From CSP1-5 sp964348275 (lineage in GTDB: Bacteria; Methylomirabilota; Methylomirabilia; Methylomirabilales; CSP1-5): a stretch of 64,000 bases of DNA. The translations under genes were made by a program, and so were the position numbers. The stretch lies in NCBI GenBank assembly GCA_964348275.1, contig CAYGBT010000011.1:22754-86753 (forward strand), given 5' to 3'. Each line of letters starts with the position of its first letter. Within the stretch, counting starts at the first letter, position 1. The notes under the pieces were generated by a model. That model saw only the letters and a list, made by a program, of their open reading frames with translations, was not told where the DNA came from and did no database searches. Shown piece by piece: positions 1 to 8,860 of this stretch.

Positions 1-95
1 CATCGCTCGAAAGGGGGTGAGGAACGAGAGGAAGGCAGTCCTCCCCATTCTGGCAGGAGAAAAAGGCAAACTTTTTTGCAGGAGAGGAGATCGAG

Positions 96-806
96 ATGAA
101 GAAAACCGCACTGCCACTTCTCGCGGCGATCCTCGTGAGCTTCGCAGCCGCTTCATCCGCGTGGGCCTATGATTGCCCCAATCTCTATCAACAGTGCCAG
201 GAGGCATTGCAGAAAACCTCGAATAACTCGGCGGCGAAGCTTTGTGACCAGGGGATCGAGCTTCACAATCAGGGTAAGCACGATGCGGCGATCGCCACGC
301 TGACGCAGGGTCTGGAGAAGCTCGGCGTAAAGGGGTCGGCGGCGTTGCCGGGACTGGCCGTCGCGCAAGAGAAGCCCGACGGAATGCAGGAGAAAGCCGC
401 TGAGCTTCAAGTCGTCCGGGATGCCGTCGCTGAGGGGATCATCGACCGAGAGCCGGTCGATACGGGTCAGGTGTTTTCCCCAAACCTCGGGCGGGTCTAC
501 TATTTCACTGAGGTCGAGTCGTCAGGCCTGAGCGGCGAGATCACCCACGTCTGGTACTTCGGCGACCGCGAGATGGCGAGGGTCACCTTGCCTGTCGAGG
601 GACCCCGATGGCGTACCTGGAGCAGCAAGGGAATCCTGCCGGGCTGGACCGGTCAGTGGAAGGTTGAGGCAGTCAGCACAGAGGGAACTGTCCTGGCCTT
701 CCAGGAATTCTCCGTCGGAACTGCACCCGTCAGTGAGACCGCTCCGGCCACGGGGCCTGCTCCGGCACCCGAGGTTACCCCAGCTGTCGAGCCGGAAAAG
801 AGATAA
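96..806 (+). CDS. Secreted DUF2914 domain protein
   Basis: A 236-residue exported protein. Residues 1-24 are a signal peptide (MKKTALPLLAAILVSF, then SSAWA before the likely cleavage). Residues about 30-75 read like one tetratricopeptide-type helical hairpin (LCDQGIELHNQGKHDAAIATL). Residues about 112-208 match the DUF2914 pattern (AIIDREPV near the start, VYYFTEV, HVWYFGDREMARV, WRTWSSKGI, GQWKVEAV). The tail is rich in Pro, Ala and Glu. DUF2914 proteins are thought to be periplasmic beta-sandwich domains of unknown role. An AGGAGAGGAG ribosome site precedes the ATG. It is convergent with the helicase gene downstream. The family call is good; the function is unknown. Confidence 0.8.
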   Translation: MKKTALPLLAAILVSFAAASSAWAYDCPNLYQQCQEALQKTSNNSAAKLCDQGIELHNQGKHDAAIATLTQGLEKLGVKGSAALPGLAVAQEKPDGMQEKAAELQVVRDAVAEGIIDREPVDTGQVFSPNLGRVYYFTEVESSGLSGEITHVWYFGDREMARVTLPVEGPRWRTWSSKGILPGWTGQWKVEAVSTEGTVLAFQEFSVGTAPVSETAPATGPAPAPEVTPAVEPEKR

Positions 807-833
807 AGCAAGAAGATTGTCGCCACACCGGTG

Positions 834-2162
834 TTAGCTTTTTTTCCGGCGCCGCCTTCGCCGCTTTCGGCCGGCTTCCTCGCCCTGTATCGTTTCGGCC
901 GGGATGTCCGACCTCGGCCCTCGGGCCTGCCGGCGGCCCAGGTCCTCGCGCCGACCACGAACTTCCGATCCCCGGCGGGGCGGCCGCGGCCGGAAAGGGA
1001 GGTCGGTTCGCGGCTGGATAAAAAGGCTGTCGTCGGGCCACTCGACCGGGATTTTGTAGCCGAGCATCTTCTCGACGGGTTCGAGACCAAGGACGAAGAC
1101 CTCGTCGGCCAGGGTCATCGCCTTGCCGGAGGCCCCAGCGCGGGCCGTCCGGCCGATCCGGTGAACATAATCTTCAGGGTTTTGCGGGAGGTCGTAGTTC
1201 ACCACGTGGGTGACGCCTTCGATGTGCAATCCCCGAGAGGCCACGTCGGTTGCGACGAGGATTGGGAGCTGACCGGCTTTGAACTGTGCGATTACCCGCA
1301 GGCGCTTCTTTTGATCGAGGTCACCGGTGATGGCCTGGCTTTGGTAGCCGTGCAGGTCGAGCCGCTCCGCCAGCCAATCGGCCTCCCGTTTCGTGTTGGT
1401 GAAGATCAGAATCCGTTCCCCCTTCTCTTGCTTCAGTAGCCCGAGCAGCAGGGCAAACTTCTCGCGCCGCTCCACGTGATAAAGGACCTCCTCGACCTCC
1501 GCAACCGTGAGCTGCGCTGGCGTAGTCGAGACGCGGACCGGATCGTTCATGTACTCGTAAGCGAGCTCCATTTCGCGGTACCCCAGGGTGGCCGAGAACA
1601 GGAAAGACTGGCGAGTCTCGTACGGCGGCATCCGCCGCAGCATGTAGCGGATGTCCTTGATAAATCCCATATCGAACATCCGGTCCGCTTCGTCGACCAC
1701 GAGCACCTCGATTGCCCTAAGATCAAAGACTCGTTGCTTCAGGTAGTCGATGAGCCGGCCCGGGGTGCCGACGACAAGGTCCAGGGATTCCCGGAGAGCT
1801 TCGCGCTGCCTCTCGTAGTCGATCCCCCCGTACACGGCCAGCGTCCGGAACTCGACGTACCGTCCGAGCAGGCGGGCGTCTTCGTGGATCTGAACCGTCA
1901 GCTCCCGTGTCGGGGCGATGACGAGGGCTCGCGGCCTTCCCGGCACCGCGTGCTTTCCGCTCCTGAGCAGCCGCGTGAAGGCGGCGATCAGAAAGGCGGC
2001 TGTCTTTCCCGTCCCAGTCGGGGCCTGTCCAGCCACATCCTTGCCCGCAAGGGCAAGGGGGAGAGTCGCCTCCTGAACTGGCGTACAGACGGAAAATCCG
2101 GCCGCAGTGATTCCTCGGTGGACTGCCTCCGGAAGGTCGAACTCACAGAAGGGTATGGACAT
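834..2162 (-). CDS. DEAD-box ATP-dependent RNA helicase (RhlB/RhlE-like)
   Basis: A 442-residue superfamily 2 RNA helicase. Visible motifs in order are the Q motif (TPVQEATLPLALAGKD, residues 27-42), Walker A APTGTGKT (47-54), PTRELTVQ, GTPGRL, the DEAD box in VVDEADRMFD, SAT, and the second RecA lobe with VATDVASRG and HRIGRTARAG. The last 40 residues are very basic and end in an Arg/Lys run, as in RhlB-type helicases that grip RNA with an unstructured tail. Such proteins unwind mRNA or rRNA duplexes. It lies 21 bases after the metallophosphoesterase gene on the same strand. The exact paralogue cannot be decided from motifs alone. Confidence 0.93.
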   Translation of the reverse strand: MSIPFCEFDLPEAVHRGITAAGFSVCTPVQEATLPLALAGKDVAGQAPTGTGKTAAFLIAAFTRLLRSGKHAVPGRPRALVIAPTRELTVQIHEDARLLGRYVEFRTLAVYGGIDYERQREALRESLDLVVGTPGRLIDYLKQRVFDLRAIEVLVVDEADRMFDMGFIKDIRYMLRRMPPYETRQSFLFSATLGYREMELAYEYMNDPVRVSTTPAQLTVAEVEEVLYHVERREKFALLLGLLKQEKGERILIFTNTKREADWLAERLDLHGYQSQAITGDLDQKKRLRVIAQFKAGQLPILVATDVASRGLHIEGVTHVVNYDLPQNPEDYVHRIGRTARAGASGKAMTLADEVFVLGLEPVEKMLGYKIPVEWPDDSLFIQPRTDLPFRPRPPRRGSEVRGRREDLGRRQARGPRSDIPAETIQGEEAGRKRRRRRRKKS

Positions 2163-2183
2163 CCGTGCCTTTCTCCAAACTCC

Positions 2184-3281
2184 TTAAGCCAATGGATCTA
2201 ATTGGTAGATCCGGATGTCGTTCCCGGCGACCACCCCCACCTGACAGTTGGGATAGACATTTTTCTCGCTATCTTTGTATCGCTCGATCCAGGCACCGCA
2301 ATCCATGAGGACCACCGGGTGCCCCGGATCCGCCGTGTCGTCAACCGAAATCCGGGCATGGTGGGAATGGCCGATCACGACCAAGCGGATCGTTCGCCAG
2401 GCGGGCGAAGCCTCTATCTCATTCCGAAAGCGGTGCACCACCCTCCGTGCCGATGCGAGATAGGGGTGCACATGGTCCTCTCGGGAAGTCCACCCCACGT
2501 TCAGTCTGCGTGGCAAGCGGGCCTGCGGTTGCCGAACACCCCGGAGCTTCCCCAGCTGAGCGGGCGCCCGGAGGCCGATGCGAGTTTGGAACCCGTTTGC
2601 AGCCTGGGCTCGTCGACGCAGGATTTCCTTGATCTCGCCGAGGGGGTACTTCTGGGGCTGAGGGAGTCGGCCAGCGAAGTAGACAGCAAAGCGTTGAAGC
2701 CAGTCGGGTAAGCGCTCCACCGGATCAAACCAGTCGCCGTGGATGGCGAGGCAAAAGGCTCCTGCGCCATCCCTGGGCAGGAAGAGACGCAGGTAGAATC
2801 GGTCTGTTCCCATCATCTCTGCGTCGTGGTTTCCCACAAGGATTCGAGCACGGAGACCAGCCCGGTGGCGGTACACCATCCCCGCCAAGTTCACATGGTC
2901 TTCAATGATGCGATCCGGCACGACCGTCCCCTCGCGCCACAGGTCATACAGGTCGCCGAGTTGGATGACCTCAAGCGCGTTCCCTTCCTGAGCTAGCATT
3001 GCGCGCGCATCCCTCACCCGGAAGAGCATCTTGTAAAACGTCTCCCACTCGTTGAAGTGATACGAGTAACGCACGAGCTGCTCATCCGATACCAGGTGGA
3101 GATCGGAAATGAAGAGGTAAAGGGTCGTCGGGTCTGGGTTCGCGACGATCTCATTCTCGAGTCGCGCCACCAGGCGTACTCGCGCGATCGGAGGATCGCG
3201 GAGTACGATACGCAGGAAAGTCTGATGACACTCGGCGGACGTCAGCATGGGCTCAGCGTCCCGTGGGAATGCGCTCAGCAA
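2184..3281 (-). CDS. Calcineurin-like metallophosphoesterase
   Basis: A 365-residue protein with metallophosphoesterase signatures in order: FISDLHL, LGDLYDLW, GNHDAEMM, AIHGDWFDP and, near the end, VIGHSHHARI. These Asp, His and Asn residues bind the dinuclear metal centre. No signal peptide is seen, so it is probably cytoplasmic. The fold resembles UDP-diacylglucosamine hydrolase (LpxH)-type and related enzymes, but the substrate cannot be inferred. An alternative ATG at 3248 would remove a 29-base overlap with the upstream lipoprotein gene. It sits between that gene and the helicase gene, probably as one transcript. Confidence 0.85.
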   Translation of the reverse strand: MLSAFPRDAEPMLTSAECHQTFLRIVLRDPPIARVRLVARLENEIVANPDPTTLYLFISDLHLVSDEQLVRYSYHFNEWETFYKMLFRVRDARAMLAQEGNALEVIQLGDLYDLWREGTVVPDRIIEDHVNLAGMVYRHRAGLRARILVGNHDAEMMGTDRFYLRLFLPRDGAGAFCLAIHGDWFDPVERLPDWLQRFAVYFAGRLPQPQKYPLGEIKEILRRRAQAANGFQTRIGLRAPAQLGKLRGVRQPQARLPRRLNVGWTSREDHVHPYLASARRVVHRFRNEIEASPAWRTIRLVVIGHSHHARISVDDTADPGHPVVLMDCGAWIERYKDSEKNVYPNCQVGVVAGNDIRIYQLDPLA

Positions 3282-3870
3282 ACTCAGGAAAGACGATCAG
3301 CGTATCGAACGGTGTCTTGGCCCTCGGATCGACACCCGAGCCCGGAGGAGGAGGCCCCGGGGCCTCCTTCTGCCAGAAGCTCCACCAGAAGCCCCGGTAA
3401 AGAAACGCCACCGGCAGCCGTCCTTGTGGGGGCGTCTCGTCCCGTGAGTCTACCGCCCGCCACGTGTCGAGCTCTCGGACATCCTCCGGAAGCGTTGCGG
3501 CGTTCTTCGGGAATGGCTCAGTGCGCAGTGCCTCCACCGATCCGAGTGTCTGCATCAGTAACCACAGCTCATCGTCTATCTCGAAGGCGGGTCCGCCAGG
3601 CGGTGTCATCCTGGCCGCGTGCCGGTCGAGGAAACTCATCAAAGTTTCAAGTTGAGGGCAGCGGTCCGGATCGCGGAGGAACTCCTGGCGGGCGATTTCT
3701 CGACAAGCAGCGGGATCGGTGATCGGCAGCTCCAGTCCCAATCGCTTCAGCTCCCCGGCCACATCGCGATGCTCTGGGACAGGTACTGGCCACGGTCGGC
3801 GGGTACAAGCCGTCACCAGGACGCCGAATATGGCGAGTACGAGAATGGCTATACGGGAACCGAATCGCAT
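3253..3870 (-). CDS. Predicted lipoprotein of unknown function
   Basis: A 205-residue protein with a lipoprotein signal: a hydrophobic stretch at residues 7-20 followed by the lipobox LVTAC, with Cys22 as the lipidation site. After that comes a Pro-rich linker (RRPWPVPVPEH) and a domain with no motif I recognise (FEIDDELWLLMQTLGSV, VAFLYRGFWWSFW). It is probably anchored in the membrane facing the periplasm. Its 3' end overlaps the metallophosphoesterase ORF if that gene starts at 3281. No function assigned. Confidence 0.7.
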   Translation of the reverse strand: MRFGSRIAILVLAIFGVLVTACTRRPWPVPVPEHRDVAGELKRLGLELPITDPAACREIARQEFLRDPDRCPQLETLMSFLDRHAARMTPPGGPAFEIDDELWLLMQTLGSVEALRTEPFPKNAATLPEDVRELDTWRAVDSRDETPPQGRLPVAFLYRGFWWSFWQKEAPGPPPPGSGVDPRAKTPFDTLIVFPEFAERIPTGR

Positions 3871-4253
3871 GGATCCTGGAGGGCGCTCGTCTGTGAAGCT
3901 CAGCCATTCGCTGGGATCATTCCCAGCCGGTCCTCAGCAAGGCGAGGGAAAGCGGGAGTTCAATGCAGCGTGGCCTCCACACCATAACAAACTCATTATA
4001 GGCTAGCCTTCATCCATGAAGTCAAGCCTATTCGTGATTTGACCGTGATCCTGTCGAGTATTCAAAACCTCACCTCCATGTCCAGGGGCGCTCGCCGGCA
4101 ATGAAATGTCCGTGCCCTTGACACCTCTCATCCCGTTGAGGGATATTTAATCCCCCTCAGAAGATACGTGATCGCACCATCACAATCAGATGGAAAGAAT
4201 GGGGGAGATAATCTGTGGTGTTGGGAGAGTGAGGGAGGATAACGGAGAGGACG
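3871..4253 (+). promoter_or_regulatory. Divergent intergenic region with a sigma70-like promoter
   Basis: This 383-base gap separates the minus-strand lipoprotein gene from the plus-strand gene at 4254. It contains TTGACA at 4118-4123 followed by GATATT at 4142-4147 (18-base spacer), a fair -35/-10 pair pointing right. Just before the next gene there is a purine-rich AGGATAACGGAGAGG. No ORF or RNA gene is visible. Confidence 0.4.
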
Positions 4254-4676
4254 ATGAACGAGCAAACGATTGAAACGATGGTGAAAAGACTCCATAGCCT
4301 CGAGCGGGAGAATCGCCGAATGAAACGCACCGGAGTGGCGGCCCTAGCTGGGATCACTGCGGTGGTCCTGATGGGGCAAGCGATCCCTTCCGAGGTGGCC
4401 AAGGTGGTCAATGCTGAGCAGTTTGTCCTTCGTGACTCGGGCGGAAACAGCCGCGCCGTGCTGGCCGTCGGACCTGACGGATCCGTGGGGCTGGGCCTCT
4501 CAGACAGCCACGGCACGGCCCGCGCTTGGCTCTCCCTAGGTCCACAGGGATCCCCCAGCTTCGCCCTCTTCGATAAAGCGGCAAAACCCCGGGCCACGCT
4601 CCGTCTGTGGCCGGACGGTGTACCCCGGCTAGCGCTCAACGATCAAGGCGGGAATGTAATCTGGAGCGCCCCCTGA
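4254..4676 (+). CDS. Membrane-anchored protein with coiled coil and beta-rich tail
   Basis: A 140-residue protein. Residues 1-22 are a charged coiled-coil start (TIETMVKRLHSLERENRRMK) followed by a transmembrane helix at about 24-44. The rest repeats a pattern of Gly/Asp turns and short beta strands: FVLRDSGG..RAVLAVGPDGSVGL, LSDSHGTARAWLSLGPQGSPSF, LFDKAAKPRATLRLWPDG, LALNDQGG. This gives three to four units of roughly 20-25 residues carrying RA(V/W/T)L and a Gly-x-Pro or Asp-Gly turn. Similar small orphan proteins are common in environmental bacteria; the role is unknown. Its start follows GGAGAGGACG. Confidence 0.65.
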   Translation: MNEQTIETMVKRLHSLERENRRMKRTGVAALAGITAVVLMGQAIPSEVAKVVNAEQFVLRDSGGNSRAVLAVGPDGSVGLGLSDSHGTARAWLSLGPQGSPSFALFDKAAKPRATLRLWPDGVPRLALNDQGGNVIWSAP

Positions 4677-4802
4677 CAGGTGTGGATCCATCCCAATCGG
4701 GTTGCGCAGCTCGCCCAGGCCGGTATCAGTACCGCCATGCAGGGTTTGGAGTTTTGGCTTGTGATTTGCACTGGTGAGACCCGGGGTGAATTCACTGCAA
4801 GT

Positions 4803-4851
4803 CGGCATCCCGAGAGCCGTGGAGGAGGTTCCCGGCAGCCCCGGGATGCCG
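4803..4851 (+). terminator. Possible hairpin after the 4254 gene
   Basis: A 10-base perfect inverted repeat (CGGCATCCCG at 4803-4812 and CGGGATGCCG at 4842-4851) encloses a 29-base loop and is followed by a pyrimidine stretch GTTCTCTTCC. It lies in the gap between the small membrane protein and the HNH nuclease. The weak T tract makes a rho-independent terminator only possible. Confidence 0.35.
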
Positions 4852-4949
4852 TTCTCTTCCTGGCCGCATCGGGGGTCGATCTTCTTGACAAGGGCTGAGG
4901 GGCTGTGGTACCAAGGGTGAAATTCTGACGCCCACCTAAAGGGCCGTGT

Positions 4950-5549
4950 ATGGAGCCAAATAAAGTTCTGATTCTGAACCGATCTTTTGAACCCCTTCAG
5001 GTTTGCGACCTGCGCCGGGCCATTATCCTGCTCTTCACTGGTCGCGCAGAGCGGGTCGAGGATACGGCAGATCTCATCCGTTCCCCCTCAGTGGCTATGG
5101 TGATCCCCTCCGTCATCCGGCTCCAACGGTACATTCGAAGACCTCCCAACCAAACCCTCTCCTTCAACAAGAAAAACATCCTCAAGCGAGACGGGTACAC
5201 CTGTCTGTACTGTGGCCGAAACAGCGGCGAGCGGATGACCATCGATCACGTCGTGCCCCGGTTTCTGGGGGGGAAAACTATCTGGGAGAATGTGGTGAGT
5301 GCCTGCCGAGCTTGTAATACCCGAAAGGGCAGCCGGACCCCCCAACAGGCCGGGATGCGACTCATCCGGAAGCCGTCCAAACCGATCTCTGCTCTGTACC
5401 TGACCATCTTGGCCCAATCGGCCCGCCACTTGCATGTCTGGCAGAAGTACCTGCCCGCGGAGGCGGTCAGGACCCTGACAGGCAACGGAAATGGCAAGGA
5501 GGTTTACCAATGCAATGGCGATGGCCGGTCACCCTTTTTGCTCTCTTAA
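4950..5549 (+). CDS. HNH endonuclease family protein
   Basis: A 199-residue protein with an HNH nuclease domain at about residues 70-135. The zinc-binding pair CLYCGR, the catalytic DHVVPRFLGG, and CRACNTRKG are all present. The N-terminal third (VLILNRSFEPLQVCDLRRAIILLFTGRAE) is typical of the widespread stand-alone McrA-like HNH proteins found in many bacterial chromosomes outside mobile elements. It is expected to nick or cut DNA, but the biological role of this family is unknown. Its 3' end overlaps the LysM gene by 40 bases. Confidence 0.88.
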   Translation: MEPNKVLILNRSFEPLQVCDLRRAIILLFTGRAERVEDTADLIRSPSVAMVIPSVIRLQRYIRRPPNQTLSFNKKNILKRDGYTCLYCGRNSGERMTIDHVVPRFLGGKTIWENVVSACRACNTRKGSRTPQQAGMRLIRKPSKPISALYLTILAQSARHLHVWQKYLPAEAVRTLTGNGNGKEVYQCNGDGRSPFLLS

Positions 5550-6478
5550 TCCTCGTCGTTGTTTCACCCCTGGAAGCTCAAGTCCCAGAGCCGGGTCCCG
5601 GGGCCGAGGAACCCTCCACGGTCGAGGCTCTTCATCAGGTCCAAACGACTGACAACTTACACCTGCTGGCCGCCTATTACTACGGGGATGCCCGTCAGTG
5701 GGTCCGGATCCTTGATACGAACCGAGCGGCGATTCAACACCCCAGCGTGATCCATCCCGGCCAGATTCTGCGTATCTTTCTCTCCCCCGGGTGGACCCCC
5801 GAGGAAAATTATACGGACTGGAAGCGCCGAGTCCGCGAGGAGCCTCCCCCTGAGAAGATAACTCCCTCTGAGGCCCCCGGGCCGCCCCCCGCCCTCCCCA
5901 AGCCGGAAGGCTCGCTCAACGGCGGGGCGAAGAAGAAGGCCGCGATGGACCTCGAGGGCGGCAACTCGCCTCAGGACGTCTTCCACCGCGCCAAGGCCGC
6001 GGCGGCAAAGGACGACATCCACACGTTTTTCCGGTTGATCTCACCCGACGGTCGGGCGCAGATGGGCTTCGCCATGGTCCTGGCCGCCAAGACTACGATC
6101 GGCATGAAGGCCGCAATGGAGGGGGGGGATGGAACCCAGGCCCAGCAGGAGCTCGACGCCCTGCTCAAGGATCACGGCGTGAAGAACTTCCCTCAGGGCG
6201 CTCCCCCCGTCAATCTCGAGGACAAGGAGGCCGTTGCGGCGTTGGCACAGGAGATGTTCGCTGGCGTGGATGTCATCGCGCTCATCGAGGACATCCAGGC
6301 CCACTTCCGCAAGCTCGGGTTTCAGGGCGGCACGATGAAGATCACCCGCAGCATCGAGGGCGAGCTTACGGGCCTCAAGATCGAGGGTGACCGCGCCACG
6401 GCCATGGCCGGCGGCAAGCCAGGGACGTTTGTCAAGGTGAACGGCCGTTGGTACTTGGAGCCGGTGATCACGAACTAG
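5510..6478 (+). CDS. Exported LysM-domain protein
   Basis: A 322-residue protein that starts inside the 3' end of the HNH gene in another frame, behind a good AAGGAGG site. Residues 1-20 form a signal peptide ending near PLEAQ. Residues about 44-88 are a LysM-like module (VQTTDNLHLLAAYYYGDARQW, ILDTNRA, IHPGQILRI), normally a peptidoglycan-binding fold. A Pro-rich linker follows, then a helical domain of about 180 residues (EGGNSPQDVFHRAKAAAAKDD onward) that I do not recognise. The translational overlap suggests coupling to the HNH gene, although the functions look unrelated. Confidence 0.72.
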   Translation: MQWRWPVTLFALLILVVVSPLEAQVPEPGPGAEEPSTVEALHQVQTTDNLHLLAAYYYGDARQWVRILDTNRAAIQHPSVIHPGQILRIFLSPGWTPEENYTDWKRRVREEPPPEKITPSEAPGPPPALPKPEGSLNGGAKKKAAMDLEGGNSPQDVFHRAKAAAAKDDIHTFFRLISPDGRAQMGFAMVLAAKTTIGMKAAMEGGDGTQAQQELDALLKDHGVKNFPQGAPPVNLEDKEAVAALAQEMFAGVDVIALIEDIQAHFRKLGFQGGTMKITRSIEGELTGLKIEGDRATAMAGGKPGTFVKVNGRWYLEPVITN

Positions 6479-6658
6479 CGCCGTATACTCCTGCTGGAAC
6501 GTCACACCAGACCGGAAGTTACCGTGGCCCTTGCTATTGGCCGCTCCAGACGATCCTGTATCTTCTGAACCGACTCGCCCTCCCACCCCCTTGTCTCCCT
6601 TCCCCCTTTCGGCGATAATCCTTCCAGAGACACGTAAGAGGATTCATCAGAGGGAAGC

Positions 6659-8662
6659 ATGTCACTCTTCAAGCTTCACTGCGACTTCGAACCCAAAGGG
6701 GATCAGCCCCGGGCCATCCAGCAACTAACGGAGGGGGTACTCAACACGCAGCGGCACCAGGTGCTTCTGGGAGTGACGGGGTCGGGGAAGACCTTTACGA
6801 TGGCCAACGTCATCGCGGCGATCGAGCGGCCGACCCTGATCATTGCCCATAACAAAACCCTGGCCGCCCAGCTCTATAATGAGTTCAAGGGCTTTTTTCC
6901 CGAAAATGCCGTCGAGTACTTCGTCAGCTACTACGACTATTACCAGCCAGAGGCGTACATTCCCCAAACCGACACCTACATCGAGAAGGATGCCCTGATC
7001 AACGAACACATCGACAAGCTGCGCCACTCTGCCACTCACTCGCTCTTGGAGCGGCGGGATGTGATCATCGTCGCATCCGTATCTTGTATATACGGGTTGG
7101 GCTCTCCCGAGGCCTATTACGGCATGATGGTGTTTCTCGAGCAGGGGGGCTGGTGCCAGCGCGAAGAGATGCTTCGGAAACTCGTCGAGATCCAGTACCA
7201 GCGGAATGACTACGACTTCCATCGCGGAACCTTCCGCGTCCGGGGGGATGTGGTGGAAGTCTTCCCCGCATACACGGATACGGCTGTCCGTGTGGAACTC
7301 TGGGGCGATGAGGTCGAGGGGTTGTGGGAAATCGACCCGCTGACCGGAACCAAGCTGCAGAAACTCCACCGGGCCCCTATCTATCCCGCCAACCACTATG
7401 TGACGCCCGAGGACCGCCGGCAGCGGGCCTTGGCAGCCATCGAGGAGGAATTGGAGGAACGGGCCGCCTGGTTTGAAAAAACAGGGAAGCTCCTCGAGGC
7501 CCAACGCTTGCGGCAGCGGACCCTCTTCGACCTCGAGATGATGCGGGAGATTGGCACCTGCAAGGGCATCGAAAACTACTCCAGGCATCTCACCGGCCGG
7601 GCGCCGGGGGAGCCGCCCCCGACGCTCATGGACTACCTGCCGAAGGATGCCCTGGTGATCATCGATGAGTCTCATCAGACCGTCCCCCAACTCCACGGCA
7701 TGTACCGGGGAGACCGGTCCCGGAAGGAGACCCTCGTGGCGTACGGATTCCGTCTCCCGTCCGCCCTGGACAATCGACCGTTGACCTTTGCCGAGTTCGA
7801 CCGATGCGTGAAACAGGCAATCTACGTCTCGGCCACCCCTGGTCCATACGAGACCAAGAAAGTGCAAAGGGCCCTCGTGGAACAGATCATTCGGCCGACA
7901 GGTCTCATCGATCCCGAGATCGAAGTCCGACCGACCCGCGGGCAAATTGATGACCTCATGCACGAGATTCGCATCCGTGCAGCCAAGGAACAGCGGGTCC
8001 TCGTCACCACCCTCACGAAGCGGATGGCCGAGAATTTAACCGACTATCTGGCCGAGCATGGGATGCGGGTGCGGTACCTGCACTCCGATATTGATACGCT
8101 CCACCGGAATGAGGTCATCCGCGACTTGCGCCTCGGGAAGTTTGACACCTTGGTCGGGATCAACCTGCTCCGGGAGGGACTCGATATTCCCGAGGTCTCC
8201 CTGGTCGCCATCCTCGATGCCGATAAGGAAGGATTCTTACGGTCGTCCGGGTCACTCATCCAGACGATGGGTCGGGCCGCCCGCAATATCGAAGGCAAAG
8301 CGATCCTCTACGCTGATGTCACCACCGGCTCCATGAAAGAAGCGTTGGAGGAGACGACCCGCCGCCGGACGCTCCAGACGACATACAACCAACAACACGG
8401 CATCACGCCAGAAACCATCAAGAAGCAAATCACCGATGTGCTCGCCTCGATCTACGAGCGGGATTACTATACGGTACCCGCCCTGCCCGACGAGGAGCGG
8501 GCGAAATACGTCCCCCGCGAGGAGATCCCCGCCCTCGTGGCCGCGCTCGACAAACAGATGAAGCAGGCCGCCAAAAAGTTAGAGTTCGAGCGGGCCGCCG
8601 AGCTGCGTGATCACATCCGCGATCTGCAGAAGCGGATGCTCGGCATCATCGAAACCCCATAA
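6659..8662 (+). CDS. uvrB: Excinuclease ABC subunit B
   Basis: A 667-residue protein collinear with UvrB. It carries Walker A GVTGSGKT at residues 38-45, the damage-probing beta-hairpin (YYDYYQPEAYIPQTDTYIEKD, shown by its start YYDYYQPEAY), a DESH box (VIIDESHQT), helicase motif V/VI (GINLLREGLD, QTMGRAARN) and a C-terminal UVR motif (KLEFERAAELRDHIRDLQ) that contacts UvrC. It loads on damaged DNA with UvrA and directs incision in nucleotide excision repair. No SOS box is obvious upstream. Length and motifs are complete. Confidence 0.98.
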   Translation: MSLFKLHCDFEPKGDQPRAIQQLTEGVLNTQRHQVLLGVTGSGKTFTMANVIAAIERPTLIIAHNKTLAAQLYNEFKGFFPENAVEYFVSYYDYYQPEAYIPQTDTYIEKDALINEHIDKLRHSATHSLLERRDVIIVASVSCIYGLGSPEAYYGMMVFLEQGGWCQREEMLRKLVEIQYQRNDYDFHRGTFRVRGDVVEVFPAYTDTAVRVELWGDEVEGLWEIDPLTGTKLQKLHRAPIYPANHYVTPEDRRQRALAAIEEELEERAAWFEKTGKLLEAQRLRQRTLFDLEMMREIGTCKGIENYSRHLTGRAPGEPPPTLMDYLPKDALVIIDESHQTVPQLHGMYRGDRSRKETLVAYGFRLPSALDNRPLTFAEFDRCVKQAIYVSATPGPYETKKVQRALVEQIIRPTGLIDPEIEVRPTRGQIDDLMHEIRIRAAKEQRVLVTTLTKRMAENLTDYLAEHGMRVRYLHSDIDTLHRNEVIRDLRLGKFDTLVGINLLREGLDIPEVSLVAILDADKEGFLRSSGSLIQTMGRAARNIEGKAILYADVTTGSMKEALEETTRRRTLQTTYNQQHGITPETIKKQITDVLASIYERDYYTVPALPDEERAKYVPREEIPALVAALDKQMKQAAKKLEFERAAELRDHIRDLQKRMLGIIETP

Positions 8663-8713
8663 AACAGTACACAAAAGTACAGAAAGAACAGACGAGTACA
8701 GAGGGGACCAGTG

Positions 8714-8860
8714 GTGCAAGTGGCAAAACGCTTCGAGGAGTGAGCGTTCTGCCAACAGGCCAGGGAGCTGACAAAGGCTATCTACACTCTCACGCAGAGA
8801 GACAGCTTCGCGAAACACTATGGGTTGAAGGAAGGCGAAACCCTCAGCATCCGGCTACGC
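8714..8860 (+). pseudogene. Remnant of a four-helix-bundle (23S rRNA IVS-type) protein gene
   Basis: Read from the GTG at 8714, the translation gives QVAKRFEE, a stop, then AFCQQARELTKAIYTLTQRD and SFAKHYGLKEGE. This follows the start of the small four-helix-bundle family (pattern ...W..A..L...IY.LT....F.....GL..Q). The in-frame TGA, loss of the conserved Trp and loss of similarity after the first two helices show it is dead and truncated. It overlaps the 3' end of the opposite metallo-hydrolase gene. Such genes often sit alone as accessory cargo. Confidence 0.55.

Noticed and set aside
8738..8740. TGA in the four-helix-bundle remnant as selenocysteine
   Set aside because: The position is Leu in the family, and the gene is also truncated and mutated at the conserved Trp.
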